Shown piece by piece: positions 10,663 through 23,800 of a DNA stretch of 64,000 nucleotides (position 1 is the first letter of the stretch; every line of letters starts with the position of its first letter). The DNA comes from Colletotrichum lupini (lineage: Eukaryota; Ascomycota; Sordariomycetes; Glomerellales; Glomerellaceae), in the NCBI RefSeq assembly GCF_023278565.1, contig NC_064678.1, forward strand, positions 2,604,001 to 2,668,000. Direction: 5' to 3'. Below the pieces are notes generated by a model, which had not been told where the DNA came from, made no database searches, and was given only the letters and a program-made list of their open reading frames with translations. A program made the translations under genes and the position numbers.

Positions 10663-12428
10663 TCACTTTTCACCACGGACTAAAGTGACTCCCCCGTCGT
10701 CCGAGATGGGAACATCCTCAAGCAGACGGATACCCGTCTGCACATCCATGTCATCCAATGGGACGAGCATAGGCTGCTTCACCTTCATGATTATCGACTG
10801 CCAAACCCGATAGCCGATATACAACACAATCGGGATAATCGTTCCAATGTTGTCGCGGATGACGGCCTGCGCATCATGACCACCGATGGGCCAAATTGCC
10901 GTCAGGACATTTGCAGCGAGCCCTATAAAGCAAATGGCGAGTCCAACCCAGCCTCCCCAGACGCCAAAGGGGCTCCTCCAGAGAAGCTGACTGGTATCAT
11001 TTCCCTGCGCAGCCCATGCCTTGCGGAAACGAATATGACTGACGCAGATGGACGCCCACGTGTAGTAGTTGCTAGCTCCCGAAAGGCTCAATAGCCAGTC
11101 AAAGATGGCGCCGCCGCCGGGCGCCAGGTTGATAAAGGCAAGGAGGCCAAAAACGGACGTGATGGCGAAGGCATATACAGGCACGCCCCATTTCACGGTG
11201 GCTCCCCACCGAGGGCCCATGCCCCTTTCGCAGATAGCTTGGAAGGCTCGGCTGGCAGCGAAGATGCTGGTGTTGGCCATTGAAATGATTGCCAAAACGA
11301 TAAGGGCGTTGAAGAAGCTCGGGAGATGCTGGATGTTGGCGAGTTGTGCTGCGAGTGTGAAAGGGCTATACTTGGCACCGTGGCCGGTTGAGGCCAAGCC
11401 AGGGTCATCGGACGGGACGACGAAACCGAGCAAGAGGAGCGATATGATATAGAAGAAGAAGATGCGGCCAAATACGATCTTGGTCGCCAAAGGTAGGGCT
11501 TTCTGGGGATTCTTGCACTCAGCCGCCGTCAGGCCCAGGAGCTCCGTGCCACCGTAGGACATGCCGGCGGTTCGGAATACGAGGAAAAAGCCCGATATGC
11601 CATTCTTCACCGCACCGGGGTCATGCCAGAACTTAGCTCCTGTTCCGTGTCTAACGAACGGTTAGATTGCTTTATGACAAAGTGCGATTCAAGCAGAAGA
11701 TAAGTACCGTGGATCTGATGGAACGGCGCCAGTGATAATGAAGATCGCAACAAAGATGAAGACGGTGATAGCGAGGGCCTTGCCGATGCCGAGGGCATGT
11801 TCAATTTCGCCGAACCACTTGGAGCCGAGGAACGAGGTCGCGGTCAGAACGATCAGTATTGGCGTTATCACAAAGGCCGGCTGTAAGTCTGGGGCCCAGT
11901 ACTTGATTTGAGCTGCGATCACCGTGAGCTCGAAAGGAAAGACAATGAGCCAGTTAAACACGAAGTTCCAGCCCATTGCGAATCCCCAGGGTTCTGATAT
12001 CATGCGTCTCGAATACTCGTAAAAGGCGCCTGCTACAGGATACGCGGCTGCAATAATATATTAGTTGTGCACTGCTATTGCGGTCTGACATATCGATACG
12101 AGGGGAGAGTTTGGGACAGAGATGCGGAAGAACACTTACCGGCCAGTTCACCCAGGCAGCCCATGGTACATGTTACGCCGAAGCCGACGAGAGCGAAGTT
12201 GAGGACGAGAGATAGGGGTCCGCCAGAGCCGAGAGCAGCACCAGAACCGACGAAGAGGCCGGCACCAATGGAGCCACCCAAAGCCATGAATACCATATGC
12301 CGTATGGAGATGTTTCGCTCGAGCTTAGCGCCTTCGGCGGCGTCGATGGGATCGGACATGCCTTGGTCGCTTGGTGACCTCGTGGCCCTCAGCTCCAACA
12401 TCGTTGCCTCTTTGTTAGGAGCCATCAT
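10663..12428 (-). CDS. Amino-acid permease, APC superfamily (538 aa)
   Basis: Three exons on the minus strand: 12428-12140, 12047-11708 and 11650-10663, with introns of 92 and 57 nt (GTAAGT and GTACTT donors; CTAAC branch in the second). The N-terminal soluble part is about 45 residues, followed by the first helix with the YAT-family signature SIRHMVFMALGGSIGAGLF. Other family marks are AAYPVAGAFYEYSRR, PWGFAMGWNFVFNWL and MSYGGTELLGLTAAECKNP. About twelve hydrophobic segments are expected. The family performs proton-driven uptake of amino acids across the plasma membrane. Substrate cannot be told from sequence. The tail is soluble and acidic (LLEDVPISDDGG). Two adjacent ATGs open the frame; the first was used. 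Confidence 0.93.
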
Positions 12429-12553
12429 GGAAAATTTGCAAGGGAGATAGATATAAAGAATGAGGATGAAGATGGCAAGATTAGGGAGCGAATGTGGGGG
12501 AAAGAGGTGACGGCATGATGGAAGCCGTGATGGAAGCAGAGAACGGAACTCGG

Positions 12554-12565
12554 TCTATATAAAGG
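12554..12565 (-). promoter_or_regulatory. Possible TATA box of the permease gene
   Basis: TATATA lies in a CCTTTATATAGA context on the minus strand, about 130 bases upstream of the permease start. The element is close to palindromic, so strand assignment rests only on the neighbouring gene. Confidence 0.3.
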
Positions 12566-13896
12566 AAACGTAGCAGCTTCGAAGGGCGGGCATCCCGATG
12601 GAATTGAGCAGGGGCGGGACGACAATACCACGGCACATGACTTTGAACGGCTCATGTAAAGATAAGAGAGGGCAGAGATCCCGGACGGTCGAGCCTTCAC
12701 AAGGTTTGGAAAGGGCGTTCCGGGCCTCTACGGCCACGCGAGTGGCAGTTGCTCCTGGCCGGGGCTGTCTCGCGGTCTGCAGACATTGTGCTCATCTCTG
12801 CCAGCTATCTTCTTATTCTCTACTAAATATCACACATTCAACCATTACGGGGGAAGCACTCGTTCGTCAACAACGAAATGCCTCGAGCATAAGACCAGAA
12901 GAGCGCCAAAAGACAATTCTCTTCGCAGTCCTAAGAGCCCCGAGTCGCTAGGTCAGCTCCATATCGAGATGTGCCGACCAAGGTCCTCACGCCAGCCTGG
13001 CCGGCAATGATTCTGGCGCCACGCATGTAGCATGGCAATGATTTACGGAACTCCACCAGGTGAAGCCGAGAAGTGAGTCAGGAATGGTTTGTGGTCCAGA
13101 AAGTCAAATATGCGCAGTAGTATTTCGTGAGTTGTCACTTCTCGGGGAGCAAGCACAGAAGTTTTGAAATTGATCCATAAGTTTCGGCTTCATCAACGGG
13201 ATCAATCCATCTTAAGTTCCCCTGATTTTTCAGAAGAAATATCGACGATGCTATTTGGAAGAAGAATCACGTCAACATTGTGTTCCCCGATGTGAAACTC
13301 AGACCAGCCTTACATGCCATCATGGCTGTTACACATTTGCTCTGACTAGTCACGATGTGTAGTACGGGGGCTTGTCTCGAACAAGCCCTCATGCTCGTTG
13401 TCCCGTGACGGGAACATGCTTTCTTACGTGCAGCTGTGTGATTTTGACATTTAGTTAGGCCTGAAGCTTGTCCGCATACGATCGTTGCGCCACAGAACAT
13501 GAGTGGTTGCTGGCGTCTTACTCGTAGCCTCGCAACCTGGAGGGCTGGTACCGCATTGGGCACGTCTTATGTCCAAGGTACATCACTACCACCCATTCTT
13601 GTCCTTGGCCGGGGATACAGAAGCATTGAACTCGCCAGATGAGGTTCAAATATCACTTACTCCTCAAGGAGGCGCGAGATGAGCCTCACATGGCACGCTC
13701 TCTGCCGGAGAAATGTAGTTACTATTCGGAGTTGTGGGCTCAAACCAGGCAACATCGTTTGAAGAAGGCCATATATCCTCATGAGCCATATCCTTGTGGC
13801 AAACCACTTGCTGGTCGACATCCAATCGAAACCGGCATACACGCTATCATACAAGCAGAACCTTAAGTAGAAGAGAAACCATAATACTCAAGTAGA
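12566..13896. other. Spacer between permease promoter and UBR7-like gene 3' end
   Basis: About 1.3 kb with no convincing gene. Several short frames exist on both strands but lack domains, good start context or splice-supported extension. It must contain the permease upstream regulatory region. Confidence 0.45.
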
Positions 13897-15614
13897 TCAG
13901 TAGCCACTTTGCTCCCGACGCGAATCGTCCTTATCGTCCTTTGACCCATTGGCTGAACCTCCCGCGTCCTTGATGGCCTGGTCGTCGCCTCTGAGCTTGG
14001 CAAAATAAGACTTGATGTCCTCTGCGCCAATTGCTTTGCCGCTCTCTGCAAATTGCTGGAAGAACGGCTTCAACTGGTCTTTCAGATGGTTGTACGCCAT
14101 GACACCTTCGATGGCACGAACACGGTCTACATTGCGCAAGGCACTCTCTCCGCGCTCCAGGAGGCTGCCGCTGCCATTTGTGGAGCCTCCGTGCTCCGAG
14201 TTCCCGCCATCAGACATTGGCGGCTCGTACGTTTCTTCCTCTTCCAGAAGCTGTGGGTGCGGGTCTAGATTAGGGTAGCATGACGAACATCGACATATGT
14301 TGTTGCGGAAGTCTTCTGTCATAAAGAGCGAGAACTCTCCGGCCGGTGGAGATGGAAGTAAAGCCCACCGACATGTAACGGACGAAGCCTCCTGAGTCTC
14401 CTGCTTAACAGCAGGAGCACTGCTGGTGGGTTGACCCTCGGCTGGCCCAGATGTACCTTTCAGTCGCTTAGCCTCTGATACGTCGGCGTCGTCTTCTGCC
14501 TTTCGTTTCTTGGCCACCTCCTCCGTGCCTATTACCTCTGCGTTCTTCTGAGTCGAGAAGACTGCTGGTAGGAATCCCTTGGCGCCCGCATACTTTTTGA
14601 TCCACGGGTTGGCATTAACGCACTTGTAGCATAGGAATGCTTCAAAGTCGTCCTCGCCTGGAAAGCCGGGTGGCATCGGTGGGTCTTCGTCCTCATCCTC
14701 CACATCCTCATCACCGTCCTGTTTCTTGGCGGCCGTTGCTTCGTCCCCAGGGCGCGCTTCCGAATCTTCCGAGATTGTGGGCATAGCTGTGGCCTCTGTG
14801 GGTTCCTTAACAGTTGCGGGCTTCTCCTTCTTCATGCTCTCAAACCAGTTGGGCCCCATTCCTACCAAGCAGCCAGGGTGGTACCAGTCTTCGCCGCAGC
14901 CGCCTGTCTCGGACGTACCCAGTCCCAAACACTGAAACATGGTGCCTTTCTGCTGGAAGGGGTCATAATCACACTCGCACGCACAGAATCTATTTCTAAA
15001 ATTCTGGTTGTACTTGTTGTTCGCGTCCGGCTCCTCCGAATGCACGCCGCCCTTGGTATTAGTAGTAGAGTTGAGGCGCAGACTGCAGGGAGTGGTAGGC
15101 GGATATCTCTTAGTACCGCAGTCGCATGTGAAGTTTCTCTTGGTGAATATCTCGACAAGAGTGTGTTCGCCGTGGCACTGGATAGAGCAAGCATAGCAGA
15201 CTCCTGCACCATCATATGGGTCCTTGGGTTCGGCGGGGGGAGGATTGCAGGTCAGGCAGGCGAAGACACTCTGGCGAAGGGATCCGAGAATATTGGTGCA
15301 GCTTTCGATGCTCTGTGAAAAGTCAGGATAGCTGATCTTGTAGATAGGAGGGAGATGCGAGAAGACGAACATAGGGAAGAGCCTCGCGCGCGTCGGCTTC
15401 CAATTGCATCTGGTCCCTTATGAATCTGTGCGAGAGACAGCGGTCAGTCCAAGCTCAACACTGGCGAATACCAAGGGATAGTTCACTCAGCAGCAGTTTG
15501 AGAGTCGGTGGATTTCTGTGACGAGAAACTTTCGCTGCGTGTAGTCTTCGGCGCGACAACTGGGGCATCGGTGTCGCCGGCCGAAGCTGGTGGCGGAGGG
15601 GGGTCCATTGACAT
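13897..15614 (-). CDS. UBR7/Mlo2-type protein with UBR-box and PHD-like zinc fingers (532 aa)
   Basis: Three exons on the minus strand: 15614-15487, 15425-15371 and 15312-13897, with introns of 61 and 58 nt. The second has an unusual GTTCGT donor but a good CTGAC branch and CACAG acceptor. Joining restores AREALPY-SIESCTNILGSLRQ, the usual lead-in to the UBR box. The UBR box (about 65-130) shows FACLTC, CYACSIQCHGEH and FTCDCGTKRYP. A second Cys/His set (about 168-305: RFCACECDYDP, CGEDWYHPGC, FLCYKC) matches the atypical PHD finger of UBR7. An acidic linker and a Cys motif (NICRCSSCYPNL) follow. UBR7 homologues bind degron or histone tails and may act as E3 ubiquitin ligases; fission yeast Mlo2 affects chromosome segregation. 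The activity here is inferred. The gene is divergent from MCM2. Confidence 0.88.
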
Positions 15615-16104
15615 TGTTAAAGGTGCGCAATTCCAATTTCAGATGATTGAATTGATTCGAGGGGTTTGAGGTGATCGTTGAAGAATGGTAGAGGAAATGG
15701 GCGTCGAATGCGATAGAGTGATTGATTGAGGCAGTGTAAGATAAGTATGAAAGCAGACCTGAACATTGAGGTAAGTGTTCTGGGTCCAGTACCATCGAGA
15801 AGTCGCGTTTGGGGAAGCTGGTACGTCAGATACGTACCCTGCACTTTCCTCTCAGCTGTCCACAATTGCCCATTTACGCGTCGTCTGTTTTAGGCAAAGT
15901 GCCACTTTACGCGCTGACCCCTGACGCGATTCCCCCTGGCGACGTGGATGGGGCCCTCTAGTAATTTCATGCCACTCCCAGTTCTCCCCGTTTCTGCATT
16001 CCCCCCTCTTCTTCACAACCGTTTCTGTCGATTCTGTCGCAAGCTTTCGCAGTCTAGAAGGATAGTCGATCCAATTCACAAAGCCTTCTTGACACATCGC
16101 CATC
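15615..16104. promoter_or_regulatory. Bidirectional promoter between the UBR7-like gene and MCM2
   Basis: 490 bases separate the two divergent start codons, so both genes must share this regulatory region. It contains a cluster of MluI cell-cycle-box-like sites (annotated separately) nearer the middle, and pyrimidine-rich tracts leading into MCM2. Confidence 0.6.
15876..15929. promoter_or_regulatory. Cluster of MCB-like (ACGCGN) sites
   Basis: ACGCGT occurs at 15876-15881, ACGCGC at 15909-15914 and ACGCGA at 15924-15929, three ACGCG cores within 54 bases. ACGCGT is the MluI cell-cycle box bound by MBF-type (Swi6/Mbp1, Res/Cdc10) factors, which drive G1/S transcription of replication genes, including MCM genes in yeasts. 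The cluster lies 176-229 bases upstream of the MCM2 start. Binding is inferred. Confidence 0.55.
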
Positions 16105-18859
16105 ATGAGGTAAGGCTCGCAATATCGTCCCAGTCGGCTCAGGCACGAGTTGCTCCACTGTGGTGCACTAGGAAAAGACTTAATCGCTAACCGCCCGTAC
16201 AGTTCTCCCCTCCGAAGCAACCCCAGCTCTGCCAACAGAGGACTGGCCACACAATCGAGTCGCAAGCGTGGTCGCACAAATGGCGACGATGGATCATCGA
16301 TCGGCCCAGCTTCGAGTCCTATGCCATCATCGCCTCCTGCTCCTTTCATGGCGCATGGTGGGGACGACGACGAGGACATCGAGGACGAGGCGGAAATTCA
16401 GGATGACTTGGACGAGCTTGATGAAATGGCCGAAGATGAAGTCGATCTTTTCCGAGAGGGGTTCGAAGTAGACTACACAGCTAGGGACGATGATGGATAT
16501 GAAGGTATCGACATCGACGACGAAGGCGAATATGGAGACATGGACCTAGCTGCCAGACGACGGCTCGAGGCCACGCTCAACCGCAGAGACCGAGAAGTCG
16601 CTCGACGCCAACGAGTGCCTGCTGCTTTCCTGCCTGGGGAAGACGACGAAGGCGATATTGACCTCTCGGCCCAACCTCGACGTAGGCGCCATCGCTACGA
16701 TGAGGACCCTGATGAAGACATGGATGCGGACATCATGGACGAAGAGCTTTCCCTCGAGGCCCTACAGGATATCAAGGCAGCTAGTCTGACGGAATGGGTG
16801 TCCCAACCTTTTGTGCAACGAACCATCAAGAGAGAGTTCAAAGCTTTCTTGACGGAGTACACCGACGACCACGGCTCCTCTGTTTACGGAAACCGCATTC
16901 GTACCCTTGGTGAGATCAACGCCGAGTCTCTCGAAGTCTCTTACGAAGAACTCTCAACATCCAAAGCAATTCTTGCCTACTTCTTGGCCAACGCACCCTC
17001 CGAGATGCTTAAGCTCTTTGATGAGGTTGCCATGGACGTTGTGCTCCTTCACTACCCCGACTACGAGCGTATTCACTCCGAGATCCACGTCCGCATTTTC
17101 GACCTTCCCGTTCACTATACCCTGAGACAGCTTCGTCAGTCTCACCTGAACTGTTTGGTGCGTGTCAGTGGAGTCGTCACCAAGAGAACTGGCGTCTTCC
17201 CTCAGCTCAAGTATGTCAAATTTGACTGCACCAAGTGCGGGGTCACACTCGGCCCATTCCAGCAAGAAGCCAACACCGAGGTCAAAGTCTCGTACTGCCA
17301 AGCCTGCCAGTCCCGAGGCCCGTTTACCCTGAACTCCGAGAAGACGGTCTACCGCAACTACCAGAAGCTTACCCTTCAGGAGTCGCCCGGCACTGTCCCC
17401 GCTGGTCGTTTGCCTCGCCACCGAGATGTCATCCTTCTCTGGGATCTCATCGACAAGGCCAAGCCTGGTGAAGAGATCGAAGTGACCGGCGTATACAGAA
17501 ACAACTACGACGCTCAGTTGAATAACAGGAACGGATTCCCTGTTTTCGCCACTATCCTTGAAGCAAACAATGTTGTCAAGTCCCACGACCAGCTGGCAGG
17601 CTTCCGCATGACGGAGGAAGATGAGAACGAGATTCGCAAATTGTCTCGCGAACCCGGCATTATCGAGAAGATCATCAACTCCATGGCGCCGAGCATCTAT
17701 GGCCATAATGATATCAAGACTGCTGTGGCGCTGTCCTTATTTGGAGGCGTTGCTAAAGTAGGACGAGGCTCTCACCAGGTCCGTGGAGACATTAACGTTC
17801 TGTTGCTGGGTGATCCCGGTACGGCGAAGTCCCAAGTTCTCAAGTATGTGGAAAAGACGGCCCATCGAGCCGTTTTCGCAACGGGACAGGGAGCTAGTGC
17901 AGTCGGTTTGACAGCCAGTGTTCGGAGAGATCCTTTGACGAGCGAGTGGACTCTCGAAGGTGGCGCTTTGGTGCTTGCCGACAAGGGCACCTGCCTGATT
18001 GACGAATTCGACAAGATGAACGACCAGGACAGGACGTCCATCCACGAAGCCATGGAGCAACAGACGATTTCCATCTCCAAGGCCGGTATCGTCACGACTC
18101 TTCAGGCGCGCTGCGGTATCATTGCTGCAGCCAACCCTATTGGTGGGCGGTACAACTCAACGATTCCCTTCTCCGCCAACGTGGAACTTACGGAGCCCAT
18201 CTTGTCTCGTTTCGACATTCTTTGCGTCGTCCGGGATACCGTTGAGCCTGAAGAGGATGAGCGTCTTGCGCGGTTCATCGTTGGCTCTCACAGCCGCAGT
18301 CATCCGTCGACATCACAGCCCGGTGAGGATTCGATGGATGTTGAGCACGAGTCAGAGAACCAGGAAACGCAAGCAGAATCACAGAAGAAGGAGAGTGAGA
18401 TCCCTCAGGAACTTCTCCGCAAGTACATTCTATATGCGCGCGATCGCGTGAGTCCCAAGCTGTACAACATGGACGAAGACAAGGTCGCGCGTCTGTTCGC
18501 CGATATGAGAAGAGAATCCCTGGCAACTGGCGCGTATCCTATCACGGTAAGTTCTTTCCAAATGATGACCCGAAACAACAACAAGTCAACTAATGTCATT
18601 GCAGGTGCGTCATCTCGAAGCCATTATCCGTATCAGCGAGGCCTTCGCAAAGATGAGACTGTCGGAGTACTGTAAAGCGGAAGATATTGACAGAGCCATT
18701 GCCGTAACTGTCGAAAGTTTCGTTGGAAGCCAGAAGGTCAGCTGCAAGAAGGCATTGGCACGCGCCTTCGCCAAGTACACATTGAACAAGCCGGGTTCCC
18801 AAAGGAGGGCTGGCGCCGGAAGCCAGGCGACGAGACGAGCGGGTGCAGTCCGAGCCTAA
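16105..18859 (+). CDS. mcm2: DNA replication licensing factor MCM2 (867 aa)
   Basis: Three exons: 16105-16109 (five bases, ATG plus AG), 16203-18546 and 18605-18859, with introns of 93 and 58 nt. The tiny first exon gives MSSPLRSNPSS. Length is almost equal to yeast Mcm2. The long acidic N-terminus (DDDEDIEDEAEIQDDLDEL) is the Mcm2-specific histone-binding and phosphorylation region. A C4 zinc finger uses C344, C347, C367 and C370. The AAA+ core has Walker A GDPGTAKS (538-545), Walker B CLIDEFD (599-605) and the arginine finger SRFD (670-673). MCM2 is a subunit of the hexameric MCM2-7 helicase that is loaded at origins and unwinds DNA in S phase. The G1/S-type promoter sites upstream agree with this role. 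Confidence 0.98.
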
Positions 18860-20803
18860 GTTGTTGATTCTATTTCGAGAGTTATGATGTTGTGCATTTA
18901 ATCACTATGGGCGGACCTTTACGTGTACTGGCAAGGCAGGCTGGCAGCGATCGGCGCAGAGGCGAAGCGCATGTATCCTGGGGAGGGTATTTGATAGATG
19001 ATATCAGGATATTGTAAGCAGTGGCTTCTTTCTTTCAGGGTCACGGAGTAATGAAAAAACAAAATGAGTTGAGAAGATTTCCGCGTGTAGGCACCGCGCC
19101 GCTCTATCTGGCGAAAGAGGGCAGAAAATCGTTGATCGCCTACTCCGTATAGTCTGGTAGCCATCTTGAAGCGGTGACAAGAGGACTACACTAAGAGCCT
19201 CGATCGCAAGGTACACCACAGCGAGTGGTGGGTGAATTAGCTTGAATAGGACGATTCCGCCGCGGTGGGATGGCCCAAATTAGAAACAACATGAAGGAGT
19301 ATGCGGCATCATGCAGGTGACGAGAACGTGTGGTGCACAACTCGGAAGTTGGATCACGAACGGCAACCCGCAGCCACCCACACAGCCTCGCTCTATCACC
19401 CTTCATCGAGCTTCTCCTGCATCGTACGCTACATGGGCTCAAACCCGTTTGATGAGCGCAAGCTGGATGAATGTGGGGGGCATGTTCTCTAGACACTTTG
19501 TTACACACGAACCACGTGCGTCATGTTCGTCTCCCTTGCATCGGCCTCGTCTGAAAAAGAAGAGTCTGACAAGGTTCCACGACTCCAACCAACAGAGCCA
19601 AGCCTTGACTCCGGGATGCGGCCGCCCTGGGCGACCTGACCAACAGTTTTTCCATTGTTGGCCTCATCCGCGCCGCGATCCAGACTGGTACCACCTCCCG
19701 GACATTATGCAGGTTTGGGCGGCGGTGACCCTCGCTTCTTCCGCTTGTGGTCCTTTCCAACCCCCCTTCTCTCCGTCAGCTCATGCACCGTTGCTTGAGA
19801 AAGCTAGCCTTCTTTTTTTCTCAGCAAACAACCCCTAACCGAGCTTTGTCATGTTAGATGAGAGCGAGAATAACCTCAATCATAGAGGTTCACGTCTCCG
19901 GAGATCCGCGCCGGCTTCTTGCATCTCCTACCTTGATTCCCTGCGAGTCTGAAGCAGTGATCTTCGACACGACAGGCGTAGTGCGCCGGGGGGAGAAGGG
20001 GGGTGGATAGAAATTGGCAGTCGAGGCTCTCACATATGAAGAAGTCTTCTGCCTTCCCGAAGGCATTCGGCTTTCCTACCGAGGCCGCAAGCTGAGGTTG
20101 GTTTAATCCCATAAGGAACCAAGTTCAGAGAGCCTCTTCCCCCCTTTCTAACTAATACATTTCGTTTCAAGTTTCAACTGCTTCCTCATATCTCTCCCTG
20201 TTTTCGCCTTCCGTCTTACAGACACCAAAAGGTCTCATACGCACCAGTCTATTCCTATTTTTGCGTGCCAATTTCGGTCTCCCTGTACACCCGTTTGCGA
20301 TCCGCGTCCCGGAAGGATCCCCCTTGCGACTACTCCGAGTTCCTGTCGCAGGAAACGGAACTAGACGACGACAAACGGTTCCAAGACACCTCTTTGTGAG
20401 TCTCAGATAGCACACTCTGGTTTGTTGGCGTCGTGTCACGTCTTGTGCTACTCAACACGGATAACGTACGCGACGCAACTACGGCTTCGACGGAAGGCAG
20501 CGTCCATCACGCCTCTAGACGCCCCGACGATCACCTTTACCACTTGTCTCTCGAGAAGCATTGCTCGACTCACTATCAGCAAAGACCAAGTACCCTCAAT
20601 TGGAACCAGCCCTTTACCACACGGGCCAAGGATCCATCCTCCGTATTATCCAAAGATTTCGTCATTCGAAATCAGACGGCTCCGCCGATCTTTTGAGAGA
20701 CGGAACCACCGCCCTTTTTCATGTCTCATTGGATCATCATCAGTCTTTAATGTTTGCCCTGTAGTGACACCAAGCCCTTGATATTCCTTAATACCCACCC
20801 ATC
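18860..20803. other. 1.9 kb spacer and leader upstream of the membrane-protein gene
   Basis: No convincing gene. The longest frame (plus 19311-19838) is low-complexity without domains. From about 20100 the sequence becomes C/T-rich (TCTCTCCCTGTTTTCGCC-like tracts), probably promoter and long 5' leader of the gene at 20804. One TACTCCGTA 9-mer is at 19141-19149. Confidence 0.45.
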
Positions 20804-23800
20804 ATGGAAGATACTGATCGTAGTCACGCCCCTCTCTCCATAGACCCCATCACTGAAGCGGAGGAGACTCACCTGCTTGGCTCGGAAAGACGGGATGGCA
20901 AGTCTTCGTCCTCACCTCCAGACAACTTTCTTTCATCTTCAACTCCCCGAAAGAATGGCTATGAGCCAATGACACCTAGTGTCGACATGGACCATTCGAC
21001 CCTCAACGGCGCCGCACATAACCAGAGCACCGCCCCATCTCAACCTGACAAGTCAAGCTTCTACGGAAGAGACCCCTTTGGTATCTCAGTGGAGGGATCT
21101 ATCAACCAAGTCTCCTTCGCACGTGTTCCCGTTGGTTCGAAAACTAGCTCGCCCGCCACACCTCGTTCCAACAAAGGCCTTCTGGGCTCACCAAAGCCTG
21201 AACCTGCTTCACCACGAACAACAGAACGCCGCGCCGCACCTTTATCACCCGAATCGGAACAGGACACCATCTCGCCTCTGCAGTCACCTTGGTCGTCACC
21301 GGACGGGAAACGCAGAGCAAGTTCAAAGCGCAAAATATCAATGGCGTGGGACGATCCGCCAAAGTCCTCAAAGCCATGGCCTCTCATAGAGGCGGAGGAG
21401 ATGGGGGACCTAGGTCAAGCAACTCCAGGCAAAGATGAGAGTCAGCAACAGGCCAGGCCGCCGCAGTCGACTTCTGGTCAAAGTTCGACGAGACGGGATG
21501 AGAATTCTCTTGAAGAGCCTGATCCAATGGATGACGAGGAGGCCTTGTATAAGAGATTCAGTAAGCCGTGCCCCGTATATCTGACCTATGTCGAGTGACT
21601 ACTAATACGCACTCGAGGCCGTCCTCCGACTTACTGTGATTCGCGGAACGATGTGCACAGGAAGCAGCATAACTGGCTATCGATATCCATCTTGATTCTT
21701 TCGTTCTACTCCACAGGACTGAGCTGCCTCTGGCTCGTTGTGGCTATTGTACAGCCACGCTGGGGTCCTCAAATCTCATCAAGCGGTGGCATCCTCCCGT
21801 CGACAGCGTCTTTGGTATGCGCAATGTTTGCCAAGACGATTGAAATATCTTTCGTGACTGTATTTGTCACCTTTATCGGCCAGGTATTGACACGTCGCGC
21901 ATTTGTGAGGAGGTCAGAGGGCATGACCTTGGCTGAGATGACCATGAGGAATTGGGTTATTGTGAGTCAAGGTTGAATTGTATTGTTGTGATAGGTCTGA
22001 CACTTAGTAGCAACCTGGATTCCTGATCACGCACTGGGAGACGCTGCCGTACGCTGGTATGACCATTCTCGGAGTGGTGTCTCTTGTTGCCACCATTGCT
22101 TCAACGTTTTATACGACTGCGTCAGACGCCATGATCACACCAAAGCTTAAATTTGGCGACTGGGAGACGAAGACATTGAGCGGCTATGTTCTGGCGTCCT
22201 ACATGAACCCGCCTTTTGCCCGTGAAACCTGCCCGACACCACTACGAGATAGTGACCCATTGGGTGTTGATGTTGCTGGAAATGCTTGCCTGGAAGTGCA
22301 ATATGCTGGCCAATGTACGTACAGGTCTTTCTAATAAGGCTTTATGTTTATTTGAGTGATGCTGACAGCTTGTGTGAAGCATATCGCAACTTGGTCTCGT
22401 TCCTAGGTGATTGGGAGTCCATCAATCGCAACGGAACAAGCGATACCGTTGATGTTCAACACCGCCCTGTAGGATCGGCTTTGTTGTACGACAACACAAC
22501 GCTCACCTCTGCTTGGATTGAGACGACCTATAGCAACACGACTGAACAATACGAGCGCTTCAACAGGATAATCAACAATGTGACGCTCGCAATTCCCCAT
22601 CCGAGTGTCTACGATGCAGCAACAAATCCAGTCAACAAGATTCTCCAGCCAAATGACTTGTCGGGTGTAGGAGAGTACGGCATTAGAGCGAGTGTGGTCT
22701 CGCCCGCACTGAACGTCATGTGTGTCAACATGTCTCCAGAGGAACTGGAGCCACTGGTCTATACAGAGTGGCCCATTGGGAAGGTTTTGTACGACGACAC
22801 GACAGTTCCAGGACAGAGAACCGGGAAATTGGATTGGGAGAAGTATGTTCCCGTCGCTTCGGAAACGGAGTGGCTAAATCGAACGTCGGTGGATGAGATC
22901 TTTCGCTGGGGCCAAGACTATGGGCGACGGCCGCCGGTGTTCCCGCTTGTATGTGATGTTGGTGAGCAAATGGAAAGAAGAAAGGGCTGACAGCAACTGA
23001 CAGTATCCTGCGGACTACAACATGATAACCAACACATCGGTGGAGAGCGACGCGATTTACATCCTCACAAAGTCGGCGTCCATCACAGATTATACCCTTT
23101 GTGAGATGAGATCATGGGTGTCACCCAACTGCTCAACCCACTTCAACATCTCGGGCACCGCAGGAGCGCACATGCAAGCACACTGCGATGACCCCGATGA
23201 TACAGACAGCTACACCAACGTCCACACCGAAGTCACGGAATCCACCCCCGTGACAGACTGGAGGGCAAGGAATCCCCAACACCTCCTTTTTCATCGTTAC
23301 TTACTTACCTATGTTTCTGTGTAGAACATTGCGGATCAATGGCGTCTGTCAATGGACATCAACGGCGGTGCGCAAAACAACAACGCCTCCAACGCCCGCA
23401 TCCTCACCCAATTCGTCCTCCAAGAGCCGCAGCTCAACCCCCTCCTCCCCTCTATAGCCGAAGCCCTCGCCGTCTACGCCTCGTCAACCCTCATCATCGG
23501 CGGTCTCAACACCCCCTTTGAACACTACTGGCGCCACGAAAAGATGCAGCTCGGCGCGCCGGGCAGCCTGGACCCGTTCAACGCCTCGATCCGCACGCAG
23601 GAGTACACGTCGGGCCACAGCGCCGAGTGGCAAAAGTGCTTCTACCTCGTCCTCGCCCTCGTCTTCGTCATCAACGTGATTTGCCTCGCCTACCTCCTCT
23701 CCCGGTCCGGCCTGGTGACGGACTTTACTGAGCCGCAGAATCTGTTTGCGCTGGCTGTCAACTCGCCGCCGAGCGAGCAGCTCAAGGGCAGCTGCGGCGG

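Noticed and set aside
19311..19838. 175-codon plus-strand frame upstream of the large membrane-protein gene
   Set aside because: No conserved-looking segment or coding bias; likely chance.
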